From: a virus
DNA length: 29,839 nucleotides
IMG/VR virus record: IMGVR_UViG_3300007512_000149
Span: 1-29,839 of that record
Reading direction: 5' to 3' (one strand)
A model generated the notes under the pieces. It made no database searches. It was not told the origin of the DNA and worked only from the letters and a program-made list of their open reading frames with translations. Shown here in pieces: positions 17,901-24,809 of this stretch (positions within the stretch are counted from its first letter, which is position 1; each line of letters begins with the position of its first letter). A program made the position numbers and the translations under genes.

Positions 17901-18061
17901 TACATCCAAGTGATGCCTGCACCACTGTATCCAGTATTTCCTATTCGTCCCTCAGCGCTCGGTCCTGTGGGGCCTGTAAAACCAGTACTACCTGTCGGGC
18001 CAGCAATTGCTGTCTGTCCGAAAGGTTTGAAATAACTACTTCCATGAATAATTGCTACCAT
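14930..18061 (-). CDS. Collagen-like Cys-rich adhesin with C-terminal DUF1566/Lcl_C domain
   Basis: A 1043-aa protein. Leader VAIIHGSSYFKPFG, then Gly-X-Y triplets from residue 21 with one AE interruption, then a beta-rich region to about 410 that includes a calcium-type loop DIDGDGIEE near 355. Residues about 415-605 hold four exact GACC modules of the form GACC-x4-C-x6-8-C-x5-10-G-x3-C. From GDLYAGGMVVGLYQP (about 624) to the end is a DUF1566/Lcl_C-like domain: SSWHMPSHDEMAYIASN, WYWTSTGAFNE (about 938) and VRPIRFVRCDGRF (about 1007). Legionella Lcl has the same pairing of collagen-like repeats with this C-terminal domain, which there binds host polysaccharides, so receptor binding is a reasonable inference. 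Start codon is 5 bases from the previous stop; no strong ribosome site, which suggests coupling. Confidence 0.75.
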   Translation of the reverse strand: MVAIIHGSSYFKPFGQTAIAGPTGSTGFTGPTGPSAEGRIGNTGYSGAGITWMYLVDDDKLYTEFNAQEGPTGSYTTLTRIKGPTGDTYNLIDVLNASSTLGGETIGKGRNDNFDPNTIIIRSLEVTGDYDGSAISLVQNEFLNNIDINYDRGNFGYLDVQSGTANQLVAIDDNITNPLWISGITGATYDTASSFDLEEGVGKNYNALNAKVKSYKEKIKYLIVSSSGDIQNVGGDGEDPMYITPIDSPINPNEAKNIIIDMRQLADVDDTDGNTGPLQLRFRDASFGYTGNVLNSDDDLRDLSKAFTMEVIGASSGYEQVRFDGGNIIWPLDKEPCWSGGDDIINFFWLPCESRDIDGDGIEEICPKGAAWHGNMVQYHSQGNTGDPFHCISDKVTYKSTNRNYPFISGMTGTTGACCVGDGTCVYTTSDLCYGYYFGAGTTCGGSVIANTGSVCYEANGACCVTNTQTNISTCYDNSSANECIELGNPLNKISSFGGTGSQCVDMKCDDISKEFGACCDGIGNCSQISESQCKKKGHYFLGVGVSCYSGTHKFEVCSGGTGACCQGTEICVDGLSGGGCIESGYLYAGHRSLCNDINCRNNTTTSSCVQEVTKLNLNPGDLYAGGMVVGLYQPYSSSVVGVKAFGGNKTTPWQTLMEGATGSTSDARGLECESYKSKYDFHGYGFDSKGCGEYGPMSIHQEDISRPDAYYMIVSMDPLGITGDREIINPTKNPGATSEFYWGNHGSAWGPIYNQIIGRYDDFMKLDYFKLKEGYWYNSEMGDISYGNIAPNTFTSCKEARRLGNGAVEKLQTKPIQTAHGQWHRNWGLYNNIRIISADNALSQNYNNNDGFYSSTDFGPGLSADYVSAFRATRLYDDRIISIDGITGSSPNNVSSWHMPSHDEMAYIASNVCREHDGFDLNAKLLEEDGTPLNDWYWTSTGAFNETKGITHGTGEGIAEITSGVASADPGTLAWAMKFDVNGIKENFIAGKKDRTHNTYQVRPIRFVRCDGRFAESSDINYKLWKLPNVLRDEDKGINQEF

Positions 18062-18066
18062 TTATT

Positions 18067-19383
18067 TTACTTCTTTTCAATGCTTGAGTTTGTTGCATTT
18101 TGGTCCCCATTCACTGAAGATTTCAAAGCCGCGATGTCATCTTGCATTGTATTGAACGCATTAGCAACATCAGATACTTTCACATCGTCATTTTCCGCCA
18201 CTAATGTCGTTACTGATAACTCATTTAGTTCTAAATTATTTGCTAAAGAAATTGCATGGGTGTATCTTGTTGTGCCGTTTCCAGCAATCGCATCTCTAGG
18301 ATTAAACACCATAACATTCAGTGGTAATTGAGTTTCTTTAATTCCGTCTGTTACTTTTATATTAAGCCAAGTATTATTTTTTGAAAGTTTTGGCCAAGTA
18401 TAACTTAATTTTTTAAATCCATTATCCGAAACCGTTAATAAACCACCATTCTTTACACTTACAAATCTACCGGCAACTATACTAGAATCAAATTTATTAA
18501 AGTATATACTATCACACAAAACATCTATATAACTTTGAGCAACATTAACTCCTTGAACTTTTCCAGTAATAAGAGTTTTTCCAGCATTCTTAATCGAAAA
18601 TACAGTATCAACCATACTTCTTGATGGCGTTTCTACGGTATAAATTCTAAGAGAAGTTTGACAAAGATGCCCAACTTTATTGTAAGAGTTTATAAATGTA
18701 TTTCCTTCTTCTTCATTTAAGTTGAAGGATGCTCCCAAATCAAACCATCCATCTCTATTTGGAGTTTCAAATATTTCTGGAACAAACCTCATAGAACCCG
18801 TAGGATTTTCTGAATCTTGACTAGCAACAACTTGCCCACCTGATTGATATCCAATATAGTTTACAACTTGACCTGTAAAGGGACTATCTGGTGCAACTTG
18901 ATATATTGGTTTTATAACTTGCGTTGGTTCTGTTGGTGCAAGGTTTTGTAGTAATCCACCTGTTACTGCACTCAAGAAATATACATCATTGCCGCCGGCA
19001 GAACCAGTTACTCCTGCATCAACATCAACATGAGTTGCTGTAATTAATTTATCTTCTGGATAATTTATTTGACCATTTATAACAATCACAACAGAGGAAT
19101 TATTTACATCTACGGTTTCAACAATACCAACCACTTCAGAGTTAGCAGGAGAGTCTGCTTTGGCTTTTATATACTTTCCATAACTAGTACTATCTGTAAC
19201 ATTATCATAACGAATAGCATTACCATATGTAATACCGTCTGTCATTTCTGGTGTAGTTTGTATAACACCACTTCCAGAAAAACCACTTAGTGGAAGTGTC
19301 ATAAGAAGCCTTGCACCACTTCCAGAAATATCATTAATATTGACATTTCCTAAAAGGTTTGAACTATTTGAACAACTTGACAT
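18067..19383 (-). CDS. Tail-fibre/baseplate-associated protein sharing a repeat domain with its neighbour
   Basis: A 438-aa structural protein of unknown exact role. Residues about 80-176 (EVVGIVETVD, SVVIVINGQI, DVYFLSAVTGGLL, then IKPIYQVA and VVNYIGYQ) match, strand by strand, two segments of the 777-aa protein encoded upstream, so both carry one kind of beta domain. Residues 195-395 are a second beta-rich region without recognisable motifs. The last 40 residues (VSDVANAFNTMQDDIAALKS) look like a short coiled coil that could trimerise the protein. Apart from two N-terminal-to-middle positions it has few cysteines, unlike the proteins that follow. GGAG ribosome site; 20 bases after the previous stop. 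Confidence 0.6.
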   Translation of the reverse strand: MSSCSNSSNLLGNVNINDISGSGARLLMTLPLSGFSGSGVIQTTPEMTDGITYGNAIRYDNVTDSTSYGKYIKAKADSPANSEVVGIVETVDVNNSSVVIVINGQINYPEDKLITATHVDVDAGVTGSAGGNDVYFLSAVTGGLLQNLAPTEPTQVIKPIYQVAPDSPFTGQVVNYIGYQSGGQVVASQDSENPTGSMRFVPEIFETPNRDGWFDLGASFNLNEEEGNTFINSYNKVGHLCQTSLRIYTVETPSRSMVDTVFSIKNAGKTLITGKVQGVNVAQSYIDVLCDSIYFNKFDSSIVAGRFVSVKNGGLLTVSDNGFKKLSYTWPKLSKNNTWLNIKVTDGIKETQLPLNVMVFNPRDAIAGNGTTRYTHAISLANNLELNELSVTTLVAENDDVKVSDVANAFNTMQDDIAALKSSVNGDQNATNSSIEKK

Positions 19384-19403
19384 TACTTATCTCCATTATG
19401 GTT

Positions 19404-21737
19404 TTACATGTTTTCATCTAAATCTGCATCCGAAACACAATGAGTTGAAATTTGATCCCATAGAACTGCTCCATTTGGAACAATAAATACAACACCATCC
19501 GAATCAACATAATCTGCTCTGATAGTACCGCTTCCGCTTGGTGCAACTCTAGCAATACCGCCACCAAATGTGCCAGATGTTTTTCTTAAATCTACTCCAG
19601 CAGATCTATTATATGCATCTCCTGTTTGCCCAGACTTTGGAGAATATAGAGTAACACTTGGAGTTCCTCTCATTCTTACGGGAAATCTATACATATAATC
19701 TTTCATCAGAGTAGTTGTAAAATCAATTACCGTGTTGCTTGGCATTCTATTATCCGACATAGTTTGTGTGGCATTAGTTTCATCTAAACTATAGGTTCTT
19801 TGATAATATCTACTACATTTTTCTAATTCTTCTTCTGGATTTACTGGTTCATTAACTGTTGCAACCAATCCTCTTTCAACTTTCACTTTAGCAAGGTCTA
19901 GTGAAGTATTCAATTTTGTAACATCAAAACCAACACCAACATAATGTTTTTGTCCTGTTACCACTGATGTTACATCTGGAACTTTAAAAGAAACTTCATA
20001 TTTGCTCCACAAAGTTCCTAGTGATGCAGTAGCCATATTTGTACTTGTGTGTGAAGAACCATCCCATTGGTTTACAACTAATCCCATTGTTGAACCAGTA
20101 ACACCACACTTAGCATGGAACGACATAGTTACATCTTCGCCATTAATTAATCTAACATCTTCTATACGATTTTCAATATGAACAAAGTCACCATTATGAC
20201 CACCAGTTCCTGCAAGTGTGTGATTACTCGCAAGATAATATTTTGGATGACCATCAACCTCATTTTGGTCTTTATCAAATTCCATTCTTTGTAAACTGAA
20301 AGTTGTTATATCCTGTCCACCACCAGAAACACCATTTCTTCTTACCCACCTATCTGCAAAGTAAGTTGTATCTGTTGCAGTATATGAACCATCGTGGCCA
20401 ACACCTCTTTGCCAAACATCAAATGCACCATTAATTAATAGGTTATCATTAATTGCAGAACCATATGTGGCGCCAGATGTATCTGTGCGATACGCCCAAG
20501 ATGGAGATAATGAACCAGAAGTGCTTCTGCTAGTCCCACCAGAAGTTTCTTCTCCACTTCCAGAATGGTTTTGATTTAGAATTACACCCCGTTTTGTTGA
20601 ACTATTACCACTATCTGGCCATGCAACTGCAAATGGCTTGAGAACACCACCGACCGCATTTGAAGTTAATTCACCATCGGCACTAACATATAGAAGTCCT
20701 AATGATCCATCAGTAGGAATGTTGTCAACATGACCAGATGATACAATTTCAATATAGTCTGTACCATCAAGAGTAAATCGTTTTGTAATTAGACCGACCG
20801 CATCTGATACAACTCCTGTACTGGAACATTTTCTCCATTCTGTGCCATTATGTCCAACTACTACACCCCTGACCAAATCTGCTGAAGTTGTTGAAACAAT
20901 AAATCTATTATTATCAATTCCACCAGTACCACCAGTACCTGTTCCTTGTAAATATTGTCCACGATAATGTAATACCACTCCTGTATCTGAAGTAAGTCCG
21001 AGTAAAACCGGCTTAGATACATGACCAGCAATTGTTGGTTCTATTGGAGTAAATCCACCACTATTTCCTGTACTTAAAAAGTAAACTGTGCCGGCAGAAA
21101 GACCAGTATTATCATCATTAGCACGAACAAAATCTCCTTGAATCTTTCCACCTGTGGTTACTTCAATATATGTGTTATCACTGTCGTATCCACTTCCATC
21201 GTATGGCCAAGTAACACCAGAAACAATCCCAAATACCTCTGCATAATCTCTGCTGTCTGCTTTGCCAAGATAATATGTTGCATCTCCAGAACAACCAGAA
21301 TTTTCTGGAGATGTCCCAACACGAATTGGCATACCAAAAGTAAATCCAACAGTTCCAGTAAATCCATTATCGGGGTGAAGTTTCATTTTGACACTTGAAA
21401 CTTCACCTTTACCCAAATCATAGTTTAATGTTCCACTGATGGTAACATCTTCTTCAAATGTTATTCCTTTTGGAATGCTATCTGCAAGACTTACTCTAAA
21501 TGTTCCTGCTGGCAAATCAGCAGGTTTTGAACCGTCCCAATCACCACCAACTGGGTCATTAGAAGCGGTAGTCCCCAATGTTAAATTTATACCATCACCA
21601 GAAATACCATCATATACTTTTATCAAATTAAGTTTATTGATTGCAAGGGTGTTATAGTGGCTCACCCAATCTGCAAAGGTGTGATTTCCCGTTACATAGG
21701 GTATCGTATAAAGGTTGTCGTTTACATTATTTGCCAT
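19404..21737 (-). CDS. Tail fibre protein with repeat domains and carbohydrate-binding-like C-terminus
   Basis: A 777-aa predicted tail fibre. The N-terminus (TIPYVTGNHTFADWVSHYN) likely attaches to the baseplate. Two beta-repeat copies lie at about 162-265 (EVFGIVSGV, YIEVTTGGKI, TVYFLSTGNSGGF, KPVLLGL, YRGQYL) and about 285-387 (AVGLITKRF, YIEIVSSGHV, LLYVSADGELT, LKPFAVAW, GVILNQNH). After a Ser/Thr/Gly linker comes NDNLLINGAFDVWQRG at about 432, with YFADRWVRR downstream. This 'NGxFdvWQRG...ADRW' opening marks the jelly-roll, carbohydrate-binding-like domain found at the ends of many phage fibres. Its last part shows the usual RYYQRTY element. Receptor contact is therefore likely. Ribosome site is weak (AGAGA); 33-base gap upstream. 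Confidence 0.72.
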   Translation of the reverse strand: MANNVNDNLYTIPYVTGNHTFADWVSHYNTLAINKLNLIKVYDGISGDGINLTLGTTASNDPVGGDWDGSKPADLPAGTFRVSLADSIPKGITFEEDVTISGTLNYDLGKGEVSSVKMKLHPDNGFTGTVGFTFGMPIRVGTSPENSGCSGDATYYLGKADSRDYAEVFGIVSGVTWPYDGSGYDSDNTYIEVTTGGKIQGDFVRANDDNTGLSAGTVYFLSTGNSGGFTPIEPTIAGHVSKPVLLGLTSDTGVVLHYRGQYLQGTGTGGTGGIDNNRFIVSTTSADLVRGVVVGHNGTEWRKCSSTGVVSDAVGLITKRFTLDGTDYIEIVSSGHVDNIPTDGSLGLLYVSADGELTSNAVGGVLKPFAVAWPDSGNSSTKRGVILNQNHSGSGEETSGGTSRSTSGSLSPSWAYRTDTSGATYGSAINDNLLINGAFDVWQRGVGHDGSYTATDTTYFADRWVRRNGVSGGGQDITTFSLQRMEFDKDQNEVDGHPKYYLASNHTLAGTGGHNGDFVHIENRIEDVRLINGEDVTMSFHAKCGVTGSTMGLVVNQWDGSSHTSTNMATASLGTLWSKYEVSFKVPDVTSVVTGQKHYVGVGFDVTKLNTSLDLAKVKVERGLVATVNEPVNPEEELEKCSRYYQRTYSLDETNATQTMSDNRMPSNTVIDFTTTLMKDYMYRFPVRMRGTPSVTLYSPKSGQTGDAYNRSAGVDLRKTSGTFGGGIARVAPSGSGTIRADYVDSDGVVFIVPNGAVLWDQISTHCVSDADLDENM

Positions 21738-21770
21738 AGGTTAATATCTCTTTTATTATATATCTAGGAT

Positions 21771-22787
21771 TTACCACTTGTATAAAAGTATGTTGTTCAT
21801 ATATCTGATAGTTTTTAATTTGGGGTTAATAGTACAGATGAGAGATAGTCCTTTCCATTCATCTATTCCATTTTGATTCCATCCAGACCCATCGGTTGGC
21901 CAATTATTTTGACTTGGAACACTTGCGCCAATAGCATTAATTGCATATCTACTGCCGCCACACGCAACTGGATTTGCAAATCCTGCCGCATTATCACCCA
22001 AATCTGGGTCACATGGTGTGCTTGGGTCGGTGGTTTCTGTACAACAACGATAATATAAACTTTGCATTTCAAGTCCTACAGGGATTTCAATATCTCTATC
22101 TGCAATACTTCCTGAAACATCAACATCAATTTGGAAAGATGGGTCTGGAGTAAAACCGCCCAAAGACGATTCAATCCAAATCCAGTGTTTTAGTCCACTT
22201 ATTTGATTGTTTGGATCTGTTGAACTTGGATTTTGTTGAGGCAATTCAACACACCACCATCCTGGAGTAATTGTAATTTTAAGATGGCCATTACTTAAAA
22301 GTTCCACATCAACAGGATTTCTAGAATCACTGCCACTGTATGGTGATGCGAAAGGATATAGTGGTGTTGCACCTCTCCAGCCGGGACCAGATATTGCTAA
22401 ATTTGAATCGTGGCCGCCACCATCAATACCACCAATACCAATTCCAGTATTATATGGTAAAGAAACATTGCCGCTTGGTACACCATCGCCTGGATGTGAC
22501 TGATTGCTTCCAGCCCATAGTGGACCAGCACCAGAAGTAATCCAATTATTCATCATATTAATTGTTAAGGTTAATTGTAATTGATAATGCTCCTGTATTT
22601 CATTTAATTCAGATGCCTGTAATGGAAATCCTGGTCTAAAACCAATGAATTGATAATTCTTTGGAGTTTCACCAGTATCAAAGATTAATTCATCTTCTAC
22701 ACGACTATTATATGGAGTATTTAATCCACTTGCTAGTGGAAATGATGGATTTCCAGACGTTTTAATTGGTGTAATATCTCTTGGCAT
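21771..22787 (-). CDS. Baseplate/fibre-adaptor-like protein with RPGFPLQASELNE motif
   Basis: A 338-aa protein. The motif FRPGFPLQASELNEIQEHYQ at about residues 50-69 matches the 'F-x-PG-x-x-LQA-x-EL-x-x-x-Q' opening of DUF4815-type and related tail proteins in marine phages, where it begins proteins that join fibres to the baseplate. Residues about 75-200 are Gly/Ser/Pro-rich, and the C-terminal half holds a few cysteines (YRCCTETTDPSTPC). It ends in a hydrophobic RYMNNILLYKW. Position after the wedge genes and before the fibre corresponds to gp9-gp10 in T4, but I see no direct similarity to those. The 18-base gap holds an AGGAA ribosome site. Confidence 0.55.
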   Translation of the reverse strand: MPRDITPIKTSGNPSFPLASGLNTPYNSRVEDELIFDTGETPKNYQFIGFRPGFPLQASELNEIQEHYQLQLTLTINMMNNWITSGAGPLWAGSNQSHPGDGVPSGNVSLPYNTGIGIGGIDGGGHDSNLAISGPGWRGATPLYPFASPYSGSDSRNPVDVELLSNGHLKITITPGWWCVELPQQNPSSTDPNNQISGLKHWIWIESSLGGFTPDPSFQIDVDVSGSIADRDIEIPVGLEMQSLYYRCCTETTDPSTPCDPDLGDNAAGFANPVACGGSRYAINAIGASVPSQNNWPTDGSGWNQNGIDEWKGLSLICTINPKLKTIRYMNNILLYKW

Positions 22788-22805
22788 GGTTATAAATTCC
22801 TATAA

Positions 22806-24800
22806 TTATTCAAAAAGCATTTCTCCAGTTCCAAGTACCATTTCTAAAACAATACTTTGATGAGAAAATGCATCTTTATGTTCAGGTTTGACATTTGTTA
22901 AACTTTGTTCTGGAAGACTGATTGTTCCTTTGGTCTGATTATATAAAACTGTTTTACGAGGATCTAACAGTTCTCCAGATGTTGGGTCGGTCGATGGTTC
23001 ACTTTTTGAGGTAGTATAAATATTACCAATAGTATCGGAAAATTTTAAATCACCTTTCAATTTACTATTGGTATTTGAAGAAAATATTTCTACTTGAACT
23101 TTTGTTGTAGTTAGCGATTTTATATTTGCTAATTTTACATATGAGGTGCTTCCGCCTCCCCCTTCAGAATCTTGCTGTGCTTGAGTAACAGATATTGATA
23201 ATTCTTTAGATTCTTGTGTATAAGTTTGAGACGCGTGAGACTTACTTGAAAGGATTAATCCATTTTTATCAACAGGAGTTCCACCGCCAGAAGATGCAAC
23301 AGTCATCGTATTTGCAGTCGTTAATCTGGCTTTTTCTGGAACTCTAGTAGAATGAGTGAAAAAAGGCCTACCACTTTCTGTTTTTAATTGTCCAACTGCC
23401 CATCCATCAAAACTTCCCACATCTGTAATTTCTGAGATATCTCGGAATTTAATTTGCTTACGAATAATTGTTTGGGTTTTACCTACTAATAAATGCATTT
23501 CTTTGTGAAGATTGGGAACTCTAACAACATTAAACCATTCTGGCTGTGCATCAGGACAAATCTTTTTCAATTCTGTGAAATTTATTTCTGGAGTAATATT
23601 ATAATTCCCAACACTTCTCAATTTGATGCCTGTAATATATGCTTCTCCCTTTTTGCCTCTAACATCTAATTCATAGACAGTATCTTTTGCACCATCGTCT
23701 TGTGGCCCAACCAATTTTATAAATTTATCTCTATCAAAATAAGCGTCAGCAATTTTTTTACTTGCTGAAGGCAAATTGGTAAACTTTTGAGTTAAATGGA
23801 TAAATACCATTCCTTCATTTCTTTCCCACCAACTTGCATATTCTGCATTTTGTTTGATCTTGCTTGCTGGCGCCAAATCATTATCACTTAAAAGTCTAAT
23901 AGTATCAGTATTATAAGGAACAGAACAATCACAAGGTCCACAGTTGGTAGGAGGATTATCATAATCACAATTTAAACATCTATCTCCAGTACCACCAGTA
24001 GTCCCATTAGATCCAGTAAATCGATTAAAGACATAATGCATGTCCATGGCTTTCGCTATTTCTAAACACCTATAGCATTTAGCACCCATACATTTATAAT
24101 ACTCTCCAGGCCCACAAGTTCTTCCCTGAATTGAATCATAGTGATGTTTATTATAATATAAACAACAAGTTCCAGTAGTTTGTTCATTTCCAGAACCACA
24201 TATTCTTGTTGCTTGGCTTTTATCATTTTTAGAAACTAAGTGCAAATGTTCAGCCGCACTGTCTTCCACATTTGAAAGTTCAACATAAGAATCTGATAAA
24301 GATGAAAATCCATCAAATACTTTTCCAACAACAGCAAATACTTGACCACCATGTAATTGATGAACTCCAGTTCCCCTATTAAAATTTATATCATTTTTAA
24401 ATGTACGACTATTATAATGCTCAGTATGCCACATGGCTTTGTCGTTTCCAAAAATAGCACACAATAAACCATCTTCTGTAACTACATAGGGTCTGTTGCT
24501 TAGTGTTGTTGCACTTCCATCTCCTCTAAAATATCCATATGGAGGCGAATCTGATGTGATTATTTTTTGTTGCCCGGGCGGTATTGTTACACTTCTAAAA
24601 ATTTCATTTGGTTGTATTTCAAATGCCGCAACCATTGAATTTTTAAAATTCGATTCTGATTCTGGAGTATTTCCATCAACCCCCGTCTTTGCAGAATTAG
24701 TAGCAAGAATTAAAGATAATCCCTGAATATCCCTCAAGGATTTAATAGAGTTGTCTACAAGATTTGCTAATATTGGTGATCTATTTGTATGATTAGGCAT
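22806..24800 (-). CDS. Baseplate/tail structural protein, gp8 position, function not recognised
   Basis: A 664-aa protein. The N-terminal region (IKSLRDIQGLSLILATNSAK) leads to a mixed beta domain. Residues about 210-290 form a Cys-rich insert (GTCCLYYNKHH, CMGAKCYRCLE, CLNCDYDNPPTNCGPCDC) with CxxC pairs that could bind zinc. The middle (MVFIHLTQKFTNLPSASKKI, YELDVRGKKGEAYITGIKL) and C-terminal parts have no motif I can name. In T4 order, gene 8 (a wedge protein) would sit here after gp6 and gp7. At 664 aa it is twice the size of T4 gp8, so the equivalence rests on position only. AAGGAA ribosome site; 9 bases after the previous stop. Confidence 0.5.
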   Translation of the reverse strand: MPNHTNRSPILANLVDNSIKSLRDIQGLSLILATNSAKTGVDGNTPESESNFKNSMVAAFEIQPNEIFRSVTIPPGQQKIITSDSPPYGYFRGDGSATTLSNRPYVVTEDGLLCAIFGNDKAMWHTEHYNSRTFKNDINFNRGTGVHQLHGGQVFAVVGKVFDGFSSLSDSYVELSNVEDSAAEHLHLVSKNDKSQATRICGSGNEQTTGTCCLYYNKHHYDSIQGRTCGPGEYYKCMGAKCYRCLEIAKAMDMHYVFNRFTGSNGTTGGTGDRCLNCDYDNPPTNCGPCDCSVPYNTDTIRLLSDNDLAPASKIKQNAEYASWWERNEGMVFIHLTQKFTNLPSASKKIADAYFDRDKFIKLVGPQDDGAKDTVYELDVRGKKGEAYITGIKLRSVGNYNITPEINFTELKKICPDAQPEWFNVVRVPNLHKEMHLLVGKTQTIIRKQIKFRDISEITDVGSFDGWAVGQLKTESGRPFFTHSTRVPEKARLTTANTMTVASSGGGTPVDKNGLILSSKSHASQTYTQESKELSISVTQAQQDSEGGGGSTSYVKLANIKSLTTTKVQVEIFSSNTNSKLKGDLKFSDTIGNIYTTSKSEPSTDPTSGELLDPRKTVLYNQTKGTISLPEQSLTNVKPEHKDAFSHQSIVLEMVLGTGEMLFE

Positions 24801-24809
24801 TATGATTCC

